From NCBI GenBank assembly GCA_040226215.1, contig JAVKFF010000185.1, positions 1-48,326 on the forward strand: a stretch of 48,326 nucleotides of DNA, given 5' to 3'. This DNA is from JAVKFF01 sp040226215. GTDB taxonomy: Bacteria > Pseudomonadota > Alphaproteobacteria > DSM-16000 > Inquilinaceae. The notes under the pieces are model-generated. The model was given only the letters and a program-made list of their open reading frames with translations. It was not told the origin of the DNA and did not search any database. Below are positions 18,020 to 26,351 of the stretch, piece after piece; positions within the stretch are counted from its first letter, which is position 1; each line of letters starts with the position of its first letter. A program made the translations under genes and the position numbers.

Positions 18020-18594
18020 CCGGCTGGCGAACCACCGTGCTGGCGCTGTTGACGGCCGGCGTCCTGAGCGGCAGCGCCGGGGCGGATGAGCCCTGGGACC
18101 TGATCGCCGAGGAGAGCCGGCTCGGCTTCGTCCTGCACGAGGGCGGCCACGACATCGAGGGCGTCTTCGCGCGCTTCGAGGCCGATATCCTGTTTTCGCC
18201 CGACAACCTGGCGGGATCGCGCATCGCGGTCACCGTCGACGTCACCAGCTTCCACACCGGCGTCGCCGACTACGACGATGCCGTCGGCCTGCCGGGGTGG
18301 ATGGATTTCGCCACCCATCCGACGGCCTGGTTCGTCGCCGACCGGTTCCGCGACATCGGACCCGACGGCTTCGAGGCCCTTGGCACGCTGACGCTCCGCG
18401 GCACGACACGCGACATCGTGCTGCCCTTCACCTTCACGATCGACGGGACGACGGCCCTGGGCGCGGGCCATCTCAGCCTCAACCGCCGCGAGTTCGGCAT
18501 CGGCGACGGATCGTGGGAGACCAGGGCCTCGATCGGCAATGCCGTAGACATCTCCTTCACCGTCAGCCTGCGGCGCGCCGCCCCTGCGGAATGA
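18016..18594 (+). CDS. YceI family periplasmic protein
   Basis: 192 aa. Signal peptide MTGWRTTVLALLTAGVLSGSAGA, then the YceI lipocalin-like β-barrel (WDLIAEESRLGFVLHEGG, VTVDVTSFHTG, GTLTLRGTTRDIVLPFTF, LNRREFGIGDGSW, VDISFTVSL). Family members bind isoprenoid quinones or other lipids in the periplasm. Its start overlaps the b561 stop (ATGA), so the two are very probably co-translated. This fits a role in presenting a quinone-like molecule to the b561. Confidence 0.93.
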   Translation: MTGWRTTVLALLTAGVLSGSAGADEPWDLIAEESRLGFVLHEGGHDIEGVFARFEADILFSPDNLAGSRIAVTVDVTSFHTGVADYDDAVGLPGWMDFATHPTAWFVADRFRDIGPDGFEALGTLTLRGTTRDIVLPFTFTIDGTTALGAGHLSLNRREFGIGDGSWETRASIGNAVDISFTVSLRRAAPAE

Positions 18595-18674
18595 GTGTTC
18601 ACTAGCCCGCCCGGATGCTCTATGGAGGAGCCCGGGGGAAGGTCATGTGATGGTCACCGGACCAAGGGCGCCTA

Positions 18675-19232
18675 ATGAGCAAGAAAGCCGCGATCCAGCG
18701 CGCCGCACTGGAGCTTTTCGTCGAGCAGGGCATCGACGCCACTACCACCAAGCAGATCGCCGCCCGGGCGAACACGTCGGAAGGCAATATCTACCGGCAT
18801 TTCTCCAGCAAGGACGCGCTGGCGGAGACACTGTTCTTCGACCATCTGCTACCCTTTCTGGAGGCCCTCGACGTCGCCGTCTCGAGCCGTGAGCACATGC
18901 GCGACCGCCTGGCGGAGGTGGTGCGCATCTTCTATCGCACCTTCGACGAGGACCGGGTCACCTTCAGCTACCTGCTGCTGTCCCAGCACCAGCACCTGGC
19001 GAAGTTCACCGAATCGGCCGAGACGCCGGTTACCTTCATCCACCGCCTGGTGCAGCATGCGGTGGCTGGCGGCGAGATCCGCCCGCTGGAGCCGATGATC
19101 GCCACCGGCACCATCCTCGGCACCATTCTGCAGCCGGCCACCTTCGTGGTCTATGGCCGGCTCGACCCGCCCCTGATCGACTACGCCGAGACGGTGGTCG
19201 ACACCATCTGGCGGGCCCTGGCGCCCGATTGA
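18675..19232 (+). CDS. TetR/AcrR family transcriptional regulator
   Basis: 185 aa. The N-terminal helix-turn-helix is canonical: IQRAALELFVEQGIDATTTKQIA, then RANTSEGNIYRHFSSKDALAETLF. The C-terminal ligand-binding domain is mostly helical and gives no clue to the effector. AAGGG upstream of ATG 18675 is a modest ribosome-binding site. It lies 80 bp after yceI and ~100 bp before ppsA on the same strand, so either the redox genes or ppsA could be its target. The repeated motifs at 19243-19316 are candidate binding sites. Confidence 0.93.
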   Translation: MSKKAAIQRAALELFVEQGIDATTTKQIAARANTSEGNIYRHFSSKDALAETLFFDHLLPFLEALDVAVSSREHMRDRLAEVVRIFYRTFDEDRVTFSYLLLSQHQHLAKFTESAETPVTFIHRLVQHAVAGGEIRPLEPMIATGTILGTILQPATFVVYGRLDPPLIDYAETVVDTIWRALAPD

Positions 19233-19242
19233 GTCCGCGCCG

Positions 19243-19316
19243 CCGCCGATTGTCCTAGGTCAAGGCGCCGGATTTCCGTTCCGCCGATTGTCCCGCTCGC
19301 TTCCCGACAATGGCGG
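19243..19316. promoter_or_regulatory. Repeated motif upstream of ppsA, candidate operator array
   Basis: CCGCCGATTGTCC occurs exactly twice, at 19243-19255 and 19281-19293. A near-complement GACAATGGCGG lies at 19306-19316 (the exact complement would read GACAATCGGCGG). The three copies fill the gap between the tetR stop and the ppsA start, which suggests a protein-binding or RNA-structural role. Function is inferred from the repeat and its position only. Confidence 0.45.
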
Positions 19317-19330
19317 AGATGACCGGAGCC

Positions 19331-21757
19331 ATGGCCACCCAATCCTATATCCGCTGGTTCGCCGATCTCGGCATCGGCGACGTGCCGCTGGTCGGCGGCA
19401 AGAACGCCTCGCTGGGCGAGATGTACCGGGAGCTGGCACCGCTGGGCGTGCGCCTGCCCAACGGCTTCGCGGTCACCGCCGAGGCGTTCCGCGAGGCGCT
19501 GACCGCCGCCGGCGCCTGGGACGAGCTGCACACCCTGCTCGACACCCTCGACAAGCGCGACGTGAGGGCGCTGGCCCGGGCCGGGCACCGGGCGCGGGAG
19601 ATCGTCTACCAGGCCGGTCTGTCGCCGGCGATGGAGGCGCAGATCCTCGACGCCTACCGGCAACTTGAGGCCGAGTACGGCCCCGACCTGTCGGTCGCCG
19701 TGCGCTCCTCCGCCACGGCGGAGGACCTGCCGACCGCCAGCTTCGCCGGGCAGCACGACACCTATCTGAACGTGCGCGGCCCGGTGGCGCTGATCGACGC
19801 GGTGAGGCGCTGCAACGCCTCGCTGTTCACCGACCGGGCGATCTCCTACCGCATCGACCAGGGTTTCGACCACTTCAAGGTGGCGCTGTCGGCCTGCGTG
19901 ATGAAGATGGTGCGCGCCGATCTCGCTGCCTCGGGCGTGATGTTCTCCATCGACACCGAGACCGGCTACCGCGACGCGGTCTTCATCACCGGGGCCTGGG
20001 GCCTGGGCGAGAACGTGGTGCAGGGCGCGGTCGACGTGGACGAGTTCTACGTCCACAAGCCGACCTTCCGGGCCGGCGCGCGCTGCGTGCTGCGCCGGGT
20101 GCTGGGCGCCAAGCAGCTGAAGATGGTCTATGCCGAGGGCCGCACCCGCGAGCCGGTGGTCAACCGGCCGACGCCGGAGGCCGAGCGCGCGCGCTTCTGC
20201 ATCGATGACGCGCAGGTCCTGGAACTGGCCGACGCGGCGATCAAGATCGAGGACCACTACACCGCGCATCACGGCCGTCAGACGCCGATGGACATCGAAT
20301 GGGCGCTCGATGGCGTCGACGGCCTGCTCTACATCGTCCAGGCGCGCCCCGAGACGGTGGCGAGCCAGGCGTCGGCCACCACGGTGGAGGATTTCCGACT
20401 GGAGGGCACCGGCCCGCTGCTGGCCGCCGGCCGGGCGGTCGGCACGCGCATCGCCACAGGCCGGGCGCGGGTGATCGCCGACGCCGCCCACCTCGCCGAC
20501 TTCCAGCCGGGCGAGGTGCTGGTCGCCGACACCACCGCACCGGACTGGGAGCCGGTGATGAAGACTGCGGCGGCGATCGTCACCAATCGGGGCGGACGCA
20601 CCTGCCATGCCGCCATCGTGGCGCGCGAGCTGGGCGTGCCGGCGGTGGTCGGCGCCCAGGGTGCGACGGAAGCCCTGCGCGACGCCGGCGCGGTGACGGT
20701 GAGCTGCGCGGAGGGCGATGTCGGGCACATCTACGCCGGCGCCCTGCCCTTCACGGTCGACCGCACGGACCTGGCGACGCTGGAACTGCCCCGGACCCAC
20801 ATCAACGTCAACCTCGGCAACCCGGAAACCGCCTTCAAGCATTCCTTCCTGCCGGTGGACGGCGTCGGCCTCGCCCGCATGGAGTTCATCATCAACGAGT
20901 ATATCCGCGCCCATCCCATGGCCCTTCTCGATCCTTCCAGGGTGGAGGACCGGGCCGAGCGGGCGGAGATCGAGCGGATGATCGCGGGCGACGGCGGCGA
21001 CGGCGCACGCTATTTCGTGCGCACCCTGTCGGAGGGCGTGGGCACCATCGCCGCCGCCTTCCACCCGCGCCCGGTCATCATCCGCCTGTCGGACTTCAAG
21101 TCGAACGAATACGCGGCCCTGGTCGGCGGCCGGCAGTTCGAGCCGCTCGAGGAGAACCCGATGATCGGCTTCCGCGGCGCCTCGCGCTACGCGCATCCGG
21201 CCTACGAGGCGGGCTTCCGCCTGGAATGCGCGGCCATGCGGCGGGTGCGCGGGGAGATGGGGCTGACCAATCTGAAGCTGATGATCCCCTTCGTGCGCCG
21301 GCTGGACGAGGCCGACCGGGTGCTCGCCCTGATGGCCGAGGAGGGGCTGGAGCGCGGCCGGGACGGGCTGGAGATCTACGTGATGTGCGAGATCCCCTCA
21401 AACGTGCTGCTGATCGACGAGTTCGCCAAGCGCTTTGACGGCTTCTCCATCGGCTCCAACGACCTGACCCAGCTTACGCTGGGCGTCGACCGCGACAGCC
21501 AGATCGTCGCCTTCGACTTCGACGAGCGCGACCCCGCGGTGCTCGCCATGCTCTCCCAGGCCATCGAGGGGGCGAAGCGCAACCACCGCCATATCGGCAT
21601 CTGCGGCCAGGCCCCGTCGGACTATCTGGAGATCGCCAAATATCTGGTCGAGCGCGGCATCGATTCGATCAGTCTGACCCCCGACAGCGTGGTGAAGACT
21701 CTGCGTGCCATCCGCGAACTGGAAGCCGAACGGGGCGAGCCGGCGCGTGCGGGGTGA
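19331..21757 (+). CDS. ppsA: Phosphoenolpyruvate synthase
   Basis: 808 aa enzyme making PEP from pyruvate and ATP, with AMP and phosphate as other products. It is the gluconeogenic entry step. ATG 19331 (MATQSYIRWFADLG) is preceded by GGAG and matches the family N-terminus, while ATG 19310 is a weaker alternative. The N-terminal ATP-grasp domain shows VGGKNASLGEM, VRSSATAEDLPTASFAGQ and VMFSIDTETG. The swivelling phosphohistidine is H426 in GGRTCHAAIVARE. The C-terminal TIM barrel has FSIGSNDLTQLTLGVDRD and the catalytic Cys C758 in GICGQAPSDY. No PEP-synthase regulatory kinase gene is in this window. Confidence 0.96.
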   Translation: MATQSYIRWFADLGIGDVPLVGGKNASLGEMYRELAPLGVRLPNGFAVTAEAFREALTAAGAWDELHTLLDTLDKRDVRALARAGHRAREIVYQAGLSPAMEAQILDAYRQLEAEYGPDLSVAVRSSATAEDLPTASFAGQHDTYLNVRGPVALIDAVRRCNASLFTDRAISYRIDQGFDHFKVALSACVMKMVRADLAASGVMFSIDTETGYRDAVFITGAWGLGENVVQGAVDVDEFYVHKPTFRAGARCVLRRVLGAKQLKMVYAEGRTREPVVNRPTPEAERARFCIDDAQVLELADAAIKIEDHYTAHHGRQTPMDIEWALDGVDGLLYIVQARPETVASQASATTVEDFRLEGTGPLLAAGRAVGTRIATGRARVIADAAHLADFQPGEVLVADTTAPDWEPVMKTAAAIVTNRGGRTCHAAIVARELGVPAVVGAQGATEALRDAGAVTVSCAEGDVGHIYAGALPFTVDRTDLATLELPRTHINVNLGNPETAFKHSFLPVDGVGLARMEFIINEYIRAHPMALLDPSRVEDRAERAEIERMIAGDGGDGARYFVRTLSEGVGTIAAAFHPRPVIIRLSDFKSNEYAALVGGRQFEPLEENPMIGFRGASRYAHPAYEAGFRLECAAMRRVRGEMGLTNLKLMIPFVRRLDEADRVLALMAEEGLERGRDGLEIYVMCEIPSNVLLIDEFAKRFDGFSIGSNDLTQLTLGVDRDSQIVAFDFDERDPAVLAMLSQAIEGAKRNHRHIGICGQAPSDYLEIAKYLVERGIDSISLTPDSVVKTLRAIRELEAERGEPARAG

Positions 21758-21790
21758 CGGCATCGGCCGGGTTGAGACCCGCGCGAAGAC

Positions 21791-21914
21791 GGGCTCGGGG
21801 TTCCGCATCTCCGCTTCGCTGCGTGCGGAACGACGGGCCTGTTCTTTCATTCCTCACGACCTCAACCCCGTCGTTCCGGCCGAGCGGCAGCGAGAGCCGG
21901 AACCTCGTGCGGCC
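21791..21914. repeat. Paired inverted REP-like elements (one BIME-like unit), copy after ppsA
   Basis: REP copy 1 (21791-21836) contains GTTCCGCA...TGCGGAACGACGG. Copy 2 (21869-21914) is in the opposite orientation with CCGTCGTTCCGGC...GCCGGAACCTC. The inner ends CGGAACGACGG and CCGTCGTTCCG are perfect complements, so the whole can fold as three alternative hairpins. It ends in GGCCGGGCTGTGACAG, the boundary also seen at the array near 40521. It is the same family as the 40539-40941 array. Confidence 0.88.
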
Positions 21915-21951
21915 GGGCTGTGACAGCGAGGATAAGACACTGATTTCCCGT

Positions 21952-22042
21952 GTCATTCCCGAGAAAGCGGGAATCCAGGCGACGGTGCGGCCTGCGCGGC
22001 CGGCCTGGATCCCGGATCTCGCTGACGCTCGTCCGGAATGAC
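21952..22042. repeat. Composite palindrome GTCATTCC...GGAATGAC
   Basis: Outer arms GTCATTCC (from 21952) and GGAATGAC (ending 22042) enclose an inner hairpin TTCCCG-AGAAAG-CGGGAA and further arms CCAGGC and GCCTGG. The design resembles widespread proteobacterial dispersed palindromes with AAAGCGGGAATCCAG cores. Its right half is echoed at 40966-41002 and its left core at 10026-10051. It is a different family from the adjacent REP pair. Confidence 0.82.
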
Positions 22043-22136
22043 ATCGAAGGGGGTGGGGCGGGAGGACGTCTGAGGGGTGGGTCAGAGTGCCGTCGACGGT
22101 GGTGGCGCGGAGCTGCCACCGGTGAGAACGGCTGGC

Positions 22137-23360
22137 CTAGGCGCCGCTCCCCAACCGATAGACCGCCTGCGCCTCGGGCAATCCCCGAAGATGGTGCGCG
22201 CCGATGGGTTCGGCGCGGTCCGGGAGGTACCGGGCCACCGGTTCGGAGAGAAGGACGCGCTCGCCGGTCTCGGCGGCCAGGCGTTCGAGGCGGCTGGTGA
22301 GGTTGACGGCCGGGCCGATGACGGTGAAGTCGAGGCGCTGTGCGAGGCCGACATTGCCGAAGCTGACCGGCCCCAGATGCAGGACGAAGCGGGCGTCGAG
22401 GCCGTCGGCGTCGGCCAGGTCGGCATCGCCGCTGTTGGTCTCGCCCCTATCGGCTTCGCGTCGGGCGACCCCATTCAGGGCGGCGAGCGCCGCGTCGGTG
22501 GCGGCCACGGCGGCGGCGACGGCCGCCGCGGCGCCGCCGGGGATGTCGGTCGGGAAGATGGCGAGGATGCCGTCGCCGATCAGCTTGATGACCTCGCCGC
22601 CATGGGCGGTGACCGGCCCGCCGACGCGGTCGTAGAAATCGTTGAGGACGGCGATCAGGCGGTCGCGGGGCAGGGTGTCGGAAAGCCTTGTGAAGCCGAC
22701 CATGTCGGCGAGCCAGATGACGGCCTCCAGCGTCTCGCCGCTGCCGCGGGCGATCTCCCCGGTGAGGATGCGCGCACCGGCGCGCGGGCCGACATAGGTG
22801 TCCAGGAGGCGCACGGCGATGTCCCGCAGGTTGAGGTTCTCCAAGGTCCGCGTGGTCGCCTGCAGTTCGCGCTCGATCAGCACCAGCTCCGCCGTGGTGA
22901 AGCCGCCCGGCCGGTCCGTCGTCCAGGTGCCGACCACGCCGCCGATCAGCCCCGCCGAGGCGGCCATCGCCACATAGTCCGTCGCCCCCATCGCGCGCAT
23001 GTCGGCCAGGATGCCGAGATCGTCGGCGATCTCCGGCCGGTCGAGGCGGCGGCGGATGCCGGCAATCCCGTCCTCGAAGATCAGCTTGTAGGGGCTGGTT
23101 GCGTAGAGTCCCTGGTCGACCCGCTCCCGCCGGCCGTCGATGCGCACAGTCTCGTCGGTCTCGCGGGTCCAGCGATAGCTGAAGCCGACGATTTCCGGAT
23201 GCAGGGTGGTGAGCGCGATGTTCGCCCGCAGGAGCGGGATGCCGGCGGCGACCAGGCCGCGGAACATGGCATCGGCGAGGGCCAGCGGCCGGGTGGCCCG
23301 CTCCTCCGCCAGCCAGTGGCCCTCGGCCGGCATCCACAGCCGGCGCGGGCGCGTCGTCAT
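22137..23360 (-). CDS. Class III adenylate/guanylate cyclase domain protein
   Basis: 407 aa. The N-terminal ~190 residues form a soluble region of the type found in rhizobial-style cyclases (LHPEIVGFSYRWTRETDE, LYATSPYKLIFEDG). The C-terminal class III catalytic domain is complete. The metal-binding residues are D219 (WLADMVGFTRLSD) and D263 (IGDGILAIFP), the purine-selective pair is K259 and D344 (LDFTVIGP), and the transition-state residues are N353 and R357 (VNLTSR). Lys/Asp at the purine site predicts ATP, hence cAMP. It is probably cytosolic as no helix is evident. It lies 46 bp after hydA on the same strand, so co-transcription is possible. Confidence 0.9.
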   Translation of the reverse strand: MTTRPRRLWMPAEGHWLAEERATRPLALADAMFRGLVAAGIPLLRANIALTTLHPEIVGFSYRWTRETDETVRIDGRRERVDQGLYATSPYKLIFEDGIAGIRRRLDRPEIADDLGILADMRAMGATDYVAMAASAGLIGGVVGTWTTDRPGGFTTAELVLIERELQATTRTLENLNLRDIAVRLLDTYVGPRAGARILTGEIARGSGETLEAVIWLADMVGFTRLSDTLPRDRLIAVLNDFYDRVGGPVTAHGGEVIKLIGDGILAIFPTDIPGGAAAAVAAAVAATDAALAALNGVARREADRGETNSGDADLADADGLDARFVLHLGPVSFGNVGLAQRLDFTVIGPAVNLTSRLERLAAETGERVLLSEPVARYLPDRAEPIGAHHLRGLPEAQAVYRLGSGA

Positions 23361-23406
23361 CCGCGACGCCCTCTCGCCCGCCGCCGCTTCCGGCCGCCGG
23401 TCGCGC

Positions 23407-24870
23407 CTATGGCGTCACCGCGATCGCCGGCTCGCGCTTGACCGGGCGCGGGGCGTTGACCTCGTTTCGCCGCTTCTGGGCATCGAAGACGGGGGCGAAG
23501 GTCGGCCGGTGGATGTAGTTGCCAGCCCCGCGCTCGACCCGGAGCTCGCCGTCCTTGAAGACGACCTTGCCGTCGGAAATGGTGACCGCGTTGGAGCCCT
23601 TCACGGCCAGGCCCTCGAAGACATTGAAGTCGACGTTCATGTGGTGGGACTGGGCGGAGATGGTGCGCGTCGCCGCCGGGTCCCAGACGGTGAGCGCGGC
23701 ATCGGCGCCCACCTGCACGGTGCCGCGGCGCGGGTAGATGTTGAAGATCTTGGCGCAGTTGGCGGAGGTCACGGCGACGAACTCGTTCATCGTCAGCCGA
23801 CCCTTGTTCACCCCTTCCGACCACAACACGGCCATGCGGTCCTCGATGCCGGCGGTGCCGTTGGGGATGGCGGTGAAATTGTCCTTGCCCATCAGCTTCT
23901 GCTCGATGTTGAAGCAGCAGTGATCGGTCGCCGTGGTCTGGCAGGTGCCGCTGGCCAAGGCCGCCCAGAGCCGGTCCTGGTGGTCCTTCGGCCGGAAGGG
24001 CGGCGACATGACGTGCGCGGCGGCATGCTTCCAGTCCGCCGAGCGATAGACCGAGTCGTCGACCATCAGGTGCTGGGCCAAGACCTCGCCATAGACCCGC
24101 TGGCCGGTGGCGCGGGCGCGGGCGATGGCGTCCACCGTCTCCTTGGCCGAGACGTGGACGACGTAGAGCGGCGCGCCGGCCATCTGGGCGATGGAGATGG
24201 CGCGGTGGGCGGCCTCCGCCTCCACCGTCGGCGGGCGCGACAGGGGATGGCCCTCCGGCCCGTGGATGCCGGCCTCCAGCAGCGCCTTCTGCATCAGGAA
24301 GACGACCTCGCCATTCTCCGCGTGCACGGTGGGGATGGCGCCCAGTTCCAGGCAGCGGCGGAAGGACTGCATCAGCACGTCGTCCTCCACCATGATGGCG
24401 TTCTTGTAGGCCATGAAGTGCTTGAAGGAATTGACGCCGTGCTCGCGCGCCAGCACGCCCATCTCCTCCTCCACCTGATCCGACCACCAGGTGACGGCGA
24501 CGTGGAAGGTGTAGTCGCCGCAGGCCTTCGAGGCCCAGTCCTGCCACTGGCGGTAGGCGTCCAGCAGCGCCTGTTCGGGGCTGGGGATCACGAAGTCGAT
24601 GATCAGCGTGTTGCCGCCGGCGAGCCCGGCCGCCGTGCCAGTGTAAAAGTCCTCCGAGGCGACCGTGCCCATGAAGGGCAGCTGCATGTGGGTGTGCGGG
24701 TCGATGCCGCCCGGCATGACATAGGCGCCGCCGGCGTCGACCAGTTCGGCGTCCGACGGCGCCTCGAGCCCCTCGCCGACCGCCTTGATCACGCCGTCCT
24801 CGCAGTAGACGTCGGCGCGGAAGGTCTGGTCGGCCGTGACGACGGTGCCGCCGCGGATCAATACGGACAT
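23407..24870 (-). CDS. hydA: Dihydropyrimidinase (D-hydantoinase)
   Basis: 487 aa cyclic amidohydrolase that opens dihydrouracil or dihydrothymine in reductive pyrimidine breakdown. ATG 24870 (MSVLIRGGTVVTADQTF) is chosen because AGGGAG precedes it and the family begins there. Metal ligands are visible: GIDPHTHMQ, the carboxylated Lys K150 in NSFKHFMAYK, and His in PTVHAENGE and YVVHVSA. ATDHCCF carries the catalytic Asp. Substrate-loop signatures are GNTLIIDFVIP and IPNGTAGIEDRM. The usual partners (dihydropyrimidine dehydrogenase, β-ureidopropionase) are not in the window. Confidence 0.94.
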   Translation of the reverse strand: MSVLIRGGTVVTADQTFRADVYCEDGVIKAVGEGLEAPSDAELVDAGGAYVMPGGIDPHTHMQLPFMGTVASEDFYTGTAAGLAGGNTLIIDFVIPSPEQALLDAYRQWQDWASKACGDYTFHVAVTWWSDQVEEEMGVLAREHGVNSFKHFMAYKNAIMVEDDVLMQSFRRCLELGAIPTVHAENGEVVFLMQKALLEAGIHGPEGHPLSRPPTVEAEAAHRAISIAQMAGAPLYVVHVSAKETVDAIARARATGQRVYGEVLAQHLMVDDSVYRSADWKHAAAHVMSPPFRPKDHQDRLWAALASGTCQTTATDHCCFNIEQKLMGKDNFTAIPNGTAGIEDRMAVLWSEGVNKGRLTMNEFVAVTSANCAKIFNIYPRRGTVQVGADAALTVWDPAATRTISAQSHHMNVDFNVFEGLAVKGSNAVTISDGKVVFKDGELRVERGAGNYIHRPTFAPVFDAQKRRNEVNAPRPVKREPAIAVTP

Positions 24871-25095
24871 GGCTGGAACTCCCTGTTCTGGCGAGACGGA
24901 CGGACGCCGCGCGCGGTCCCGGGACACGCGGGTGGCGGACCTGTCCGTTCGGTCAAGTTTTACCGGAAACCCTATCGGAGGCGCAGGCCGGCGGGCAAGG
25001 GCTTTGGGCCGTCCAGCGCGGATAGGACCGGCCGCCCGGCGTTCAGGCCGGAAACACCCGCCGCGCCGGGACCGGAAAGATCGTCGGCCTCCCGA

Positions 25096-26193
25096 TCACG
25101 CCACCAGCGACCTGCCCGTCGAGCCCAGTTCCCGGAAGGCCTGGCCCAGGCGCTCGACCATGCCCTTCTCGCCCTCGCGCAGCCATTTGCGCGGGTCGTA
25201 GAGCTTCTTGGTCGGCTTGTCGGTCGCCGGGTCGATCTGGTGGAAGAAGGCGGTCTCGTTGGTCTTGACGTAGTCGCCGATGGCGTGCGCGAAGGCGAAC
25301 TGGGTGTCGGTGTCGATGTTCATCTTGAACACGCCATAGCCGATGGCCTCGGTGATCTTCTCCGGCTCCGAGCCCGAGCCGCCGTGGAAGACGAGATCGA
25401 GCGGGTTGTCACCGAGCCTGTGCCGGCTCGCCACCAGGGCCTGGCTGTCGCGCAGGATTTCCGGCCGCAGCTTCACGTTGCCGGGCTTGTAGACGCCGTG
25501 CACGTTGCCGAAGGAGGCGGCGACCGAGAAGTCGCCGATCGGGGAGAGCGCCTCGTAGGCCTGCAGCACGTCCTCGGGCTGGGTGTAGAGCTTGGCGTTG
25601 TCCTGGGAGTCGAGATCCTCCGAGCCGACGCCGTCCTCCTCGCCGCCGGTGACGCCGAGCTCGATCTCCAGCCCCATGCCGAGCGGCGCCAGGCGTCGCA
25701 ATATCCGGGCGCATTCCGCGATGTTCTCCTCCAGCGGCTCCTCCGACAGGTCGAGCATGTGGGAAGAGAAGAGCGGCCGGCCGGTGCGGTTCATGTGCTT
25801 CTCGGAATGGCCGATCAGGCCCTCGACCCAGGGGATCAGCTTCTTCGCCGCGTGGTCGGTGTGCAGCACCACGCAGACGCCGTAATGGGCGGCCAGCAGG
25901 TGGGCGTGCTGGGCGGCGGAGACGGCGCCGAGGATCCGCGCCTCGTCGCTATCCTTCATGCCCTGGCCGGCGAAGAACTGGGCGCCGCCGCTGGACAGCT
26001 GGATGATGATGTCGGACCGGTTGGCGGCCGCGGCCTCCAGCGCCGCGTTGAGGCTGTTGGTGCCCACCACGTTGACCGCCGGCAGGGCATAGCCGCCGGA
26101 CTTGCAGGCCGCAATCAGCCGACGGTAGTCGTCGCCCGTAACCACGCCGGGCTTGAGACGGGGAGCGGTGGCGGTATCGATCGCGGCGGTCAT
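25096..26193 (-). CDS. fba: Class II fructose-bisphosphate aldolase
   Basis: 365 aa zinc-dependent aldolase of glycolysis and gluconeogenesis, cleaving fructose 1,6-bisphosphate to two trioses. It resembles the class IIA (E. coli FbaA) subgroup by length and motifs: ALPAVNVVGTNSLNAALEAA, VVLHTDHAAKKLIPW with the zinc His, MGLEIELGVTGGEEDGV, FGNVHGVYKPGNVKL and DLVFHGGSGSEPEKI. ATG 26193 follows GGAG. ATG 26205 would sit inside that site. It stands alone on the minus strand, with 157 bp to hisI upstream. That gap holds a perfect CTAGGCCTAG palindrome at 26292-26301. Confidence 0.95.
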   Translation of the reverse strand: MTAAIDTATAPRLKPGVVTGDDYRRLIAACKSGGYALPAVNVVGTNSLNAALEAAAANRSDIIIQLSSGGAQFFAGQGMKDSDEARILGAVSAAQHAHLLAAHYGVCVVLHTDHAAKKLIPWVEGLIGHSEKHMNRTGRPLFSSHMLDLSEEPLEENIAECARILRRLAPLGMGLEIELGVTGGEEDGVGSEDLDSQDNAKLYTQPEDVLQAYEALSPIGDFSVAASFGNVHGVYKPGNVKLRPEILRDSQALVASRHRLGDNPLDLVFHGGSGSEPEKITEAIGYGVFKMNIDTDTQFAFAHAIGDYVKTNETAFFHQIDPATDKPTKKLYDPRKWLREGEKGMVERLGQAFRELGSTGRSLVA

Positions 26194-26351
26194 GTCGGTC
26201 TCCATAACATGAAATCTGGCGTGTCAAACGGGCGAAGGGTGCGCTGCGTTCCGCCGATGTTTGTGCGCGCCACGAGTGTTCAAGGCTGGATCTAGGCCTA
26301 GCACAGCCGGCGGTCCCGGAAAATCGTCGTCGCAGCGCCTGCCGGGAAAGG

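Larger units (their letters stand above)
21758..22136. other. 379-bp intergenic region built mainly of palindromic repeats
   Basis: No gene is seen. The region holds a paired REP-like unit (21791-21914) and, after ~35 bp, a long composite palindrome (21952-22042). The last ~95 bp before the convergent cyclase gene end is GC-rich without clear structure. Since ppsA and the cyclase gene converge here, the palindromes may also serve as bidirectional transcript ends. Confidence 0.7.

Noticed and set aside
23206..26295. Very long plus-strand open frame (over 1000 codons) opposite hydA and fba
   Set aside because: Typical antisense shadow of GC-rich codon bias; the minus-strand frames match dihydropyrimidinase and aldolase along their lengths. 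The same applies to long antisense frames over atpHAGDC, ppsA, odhA and sucCD.
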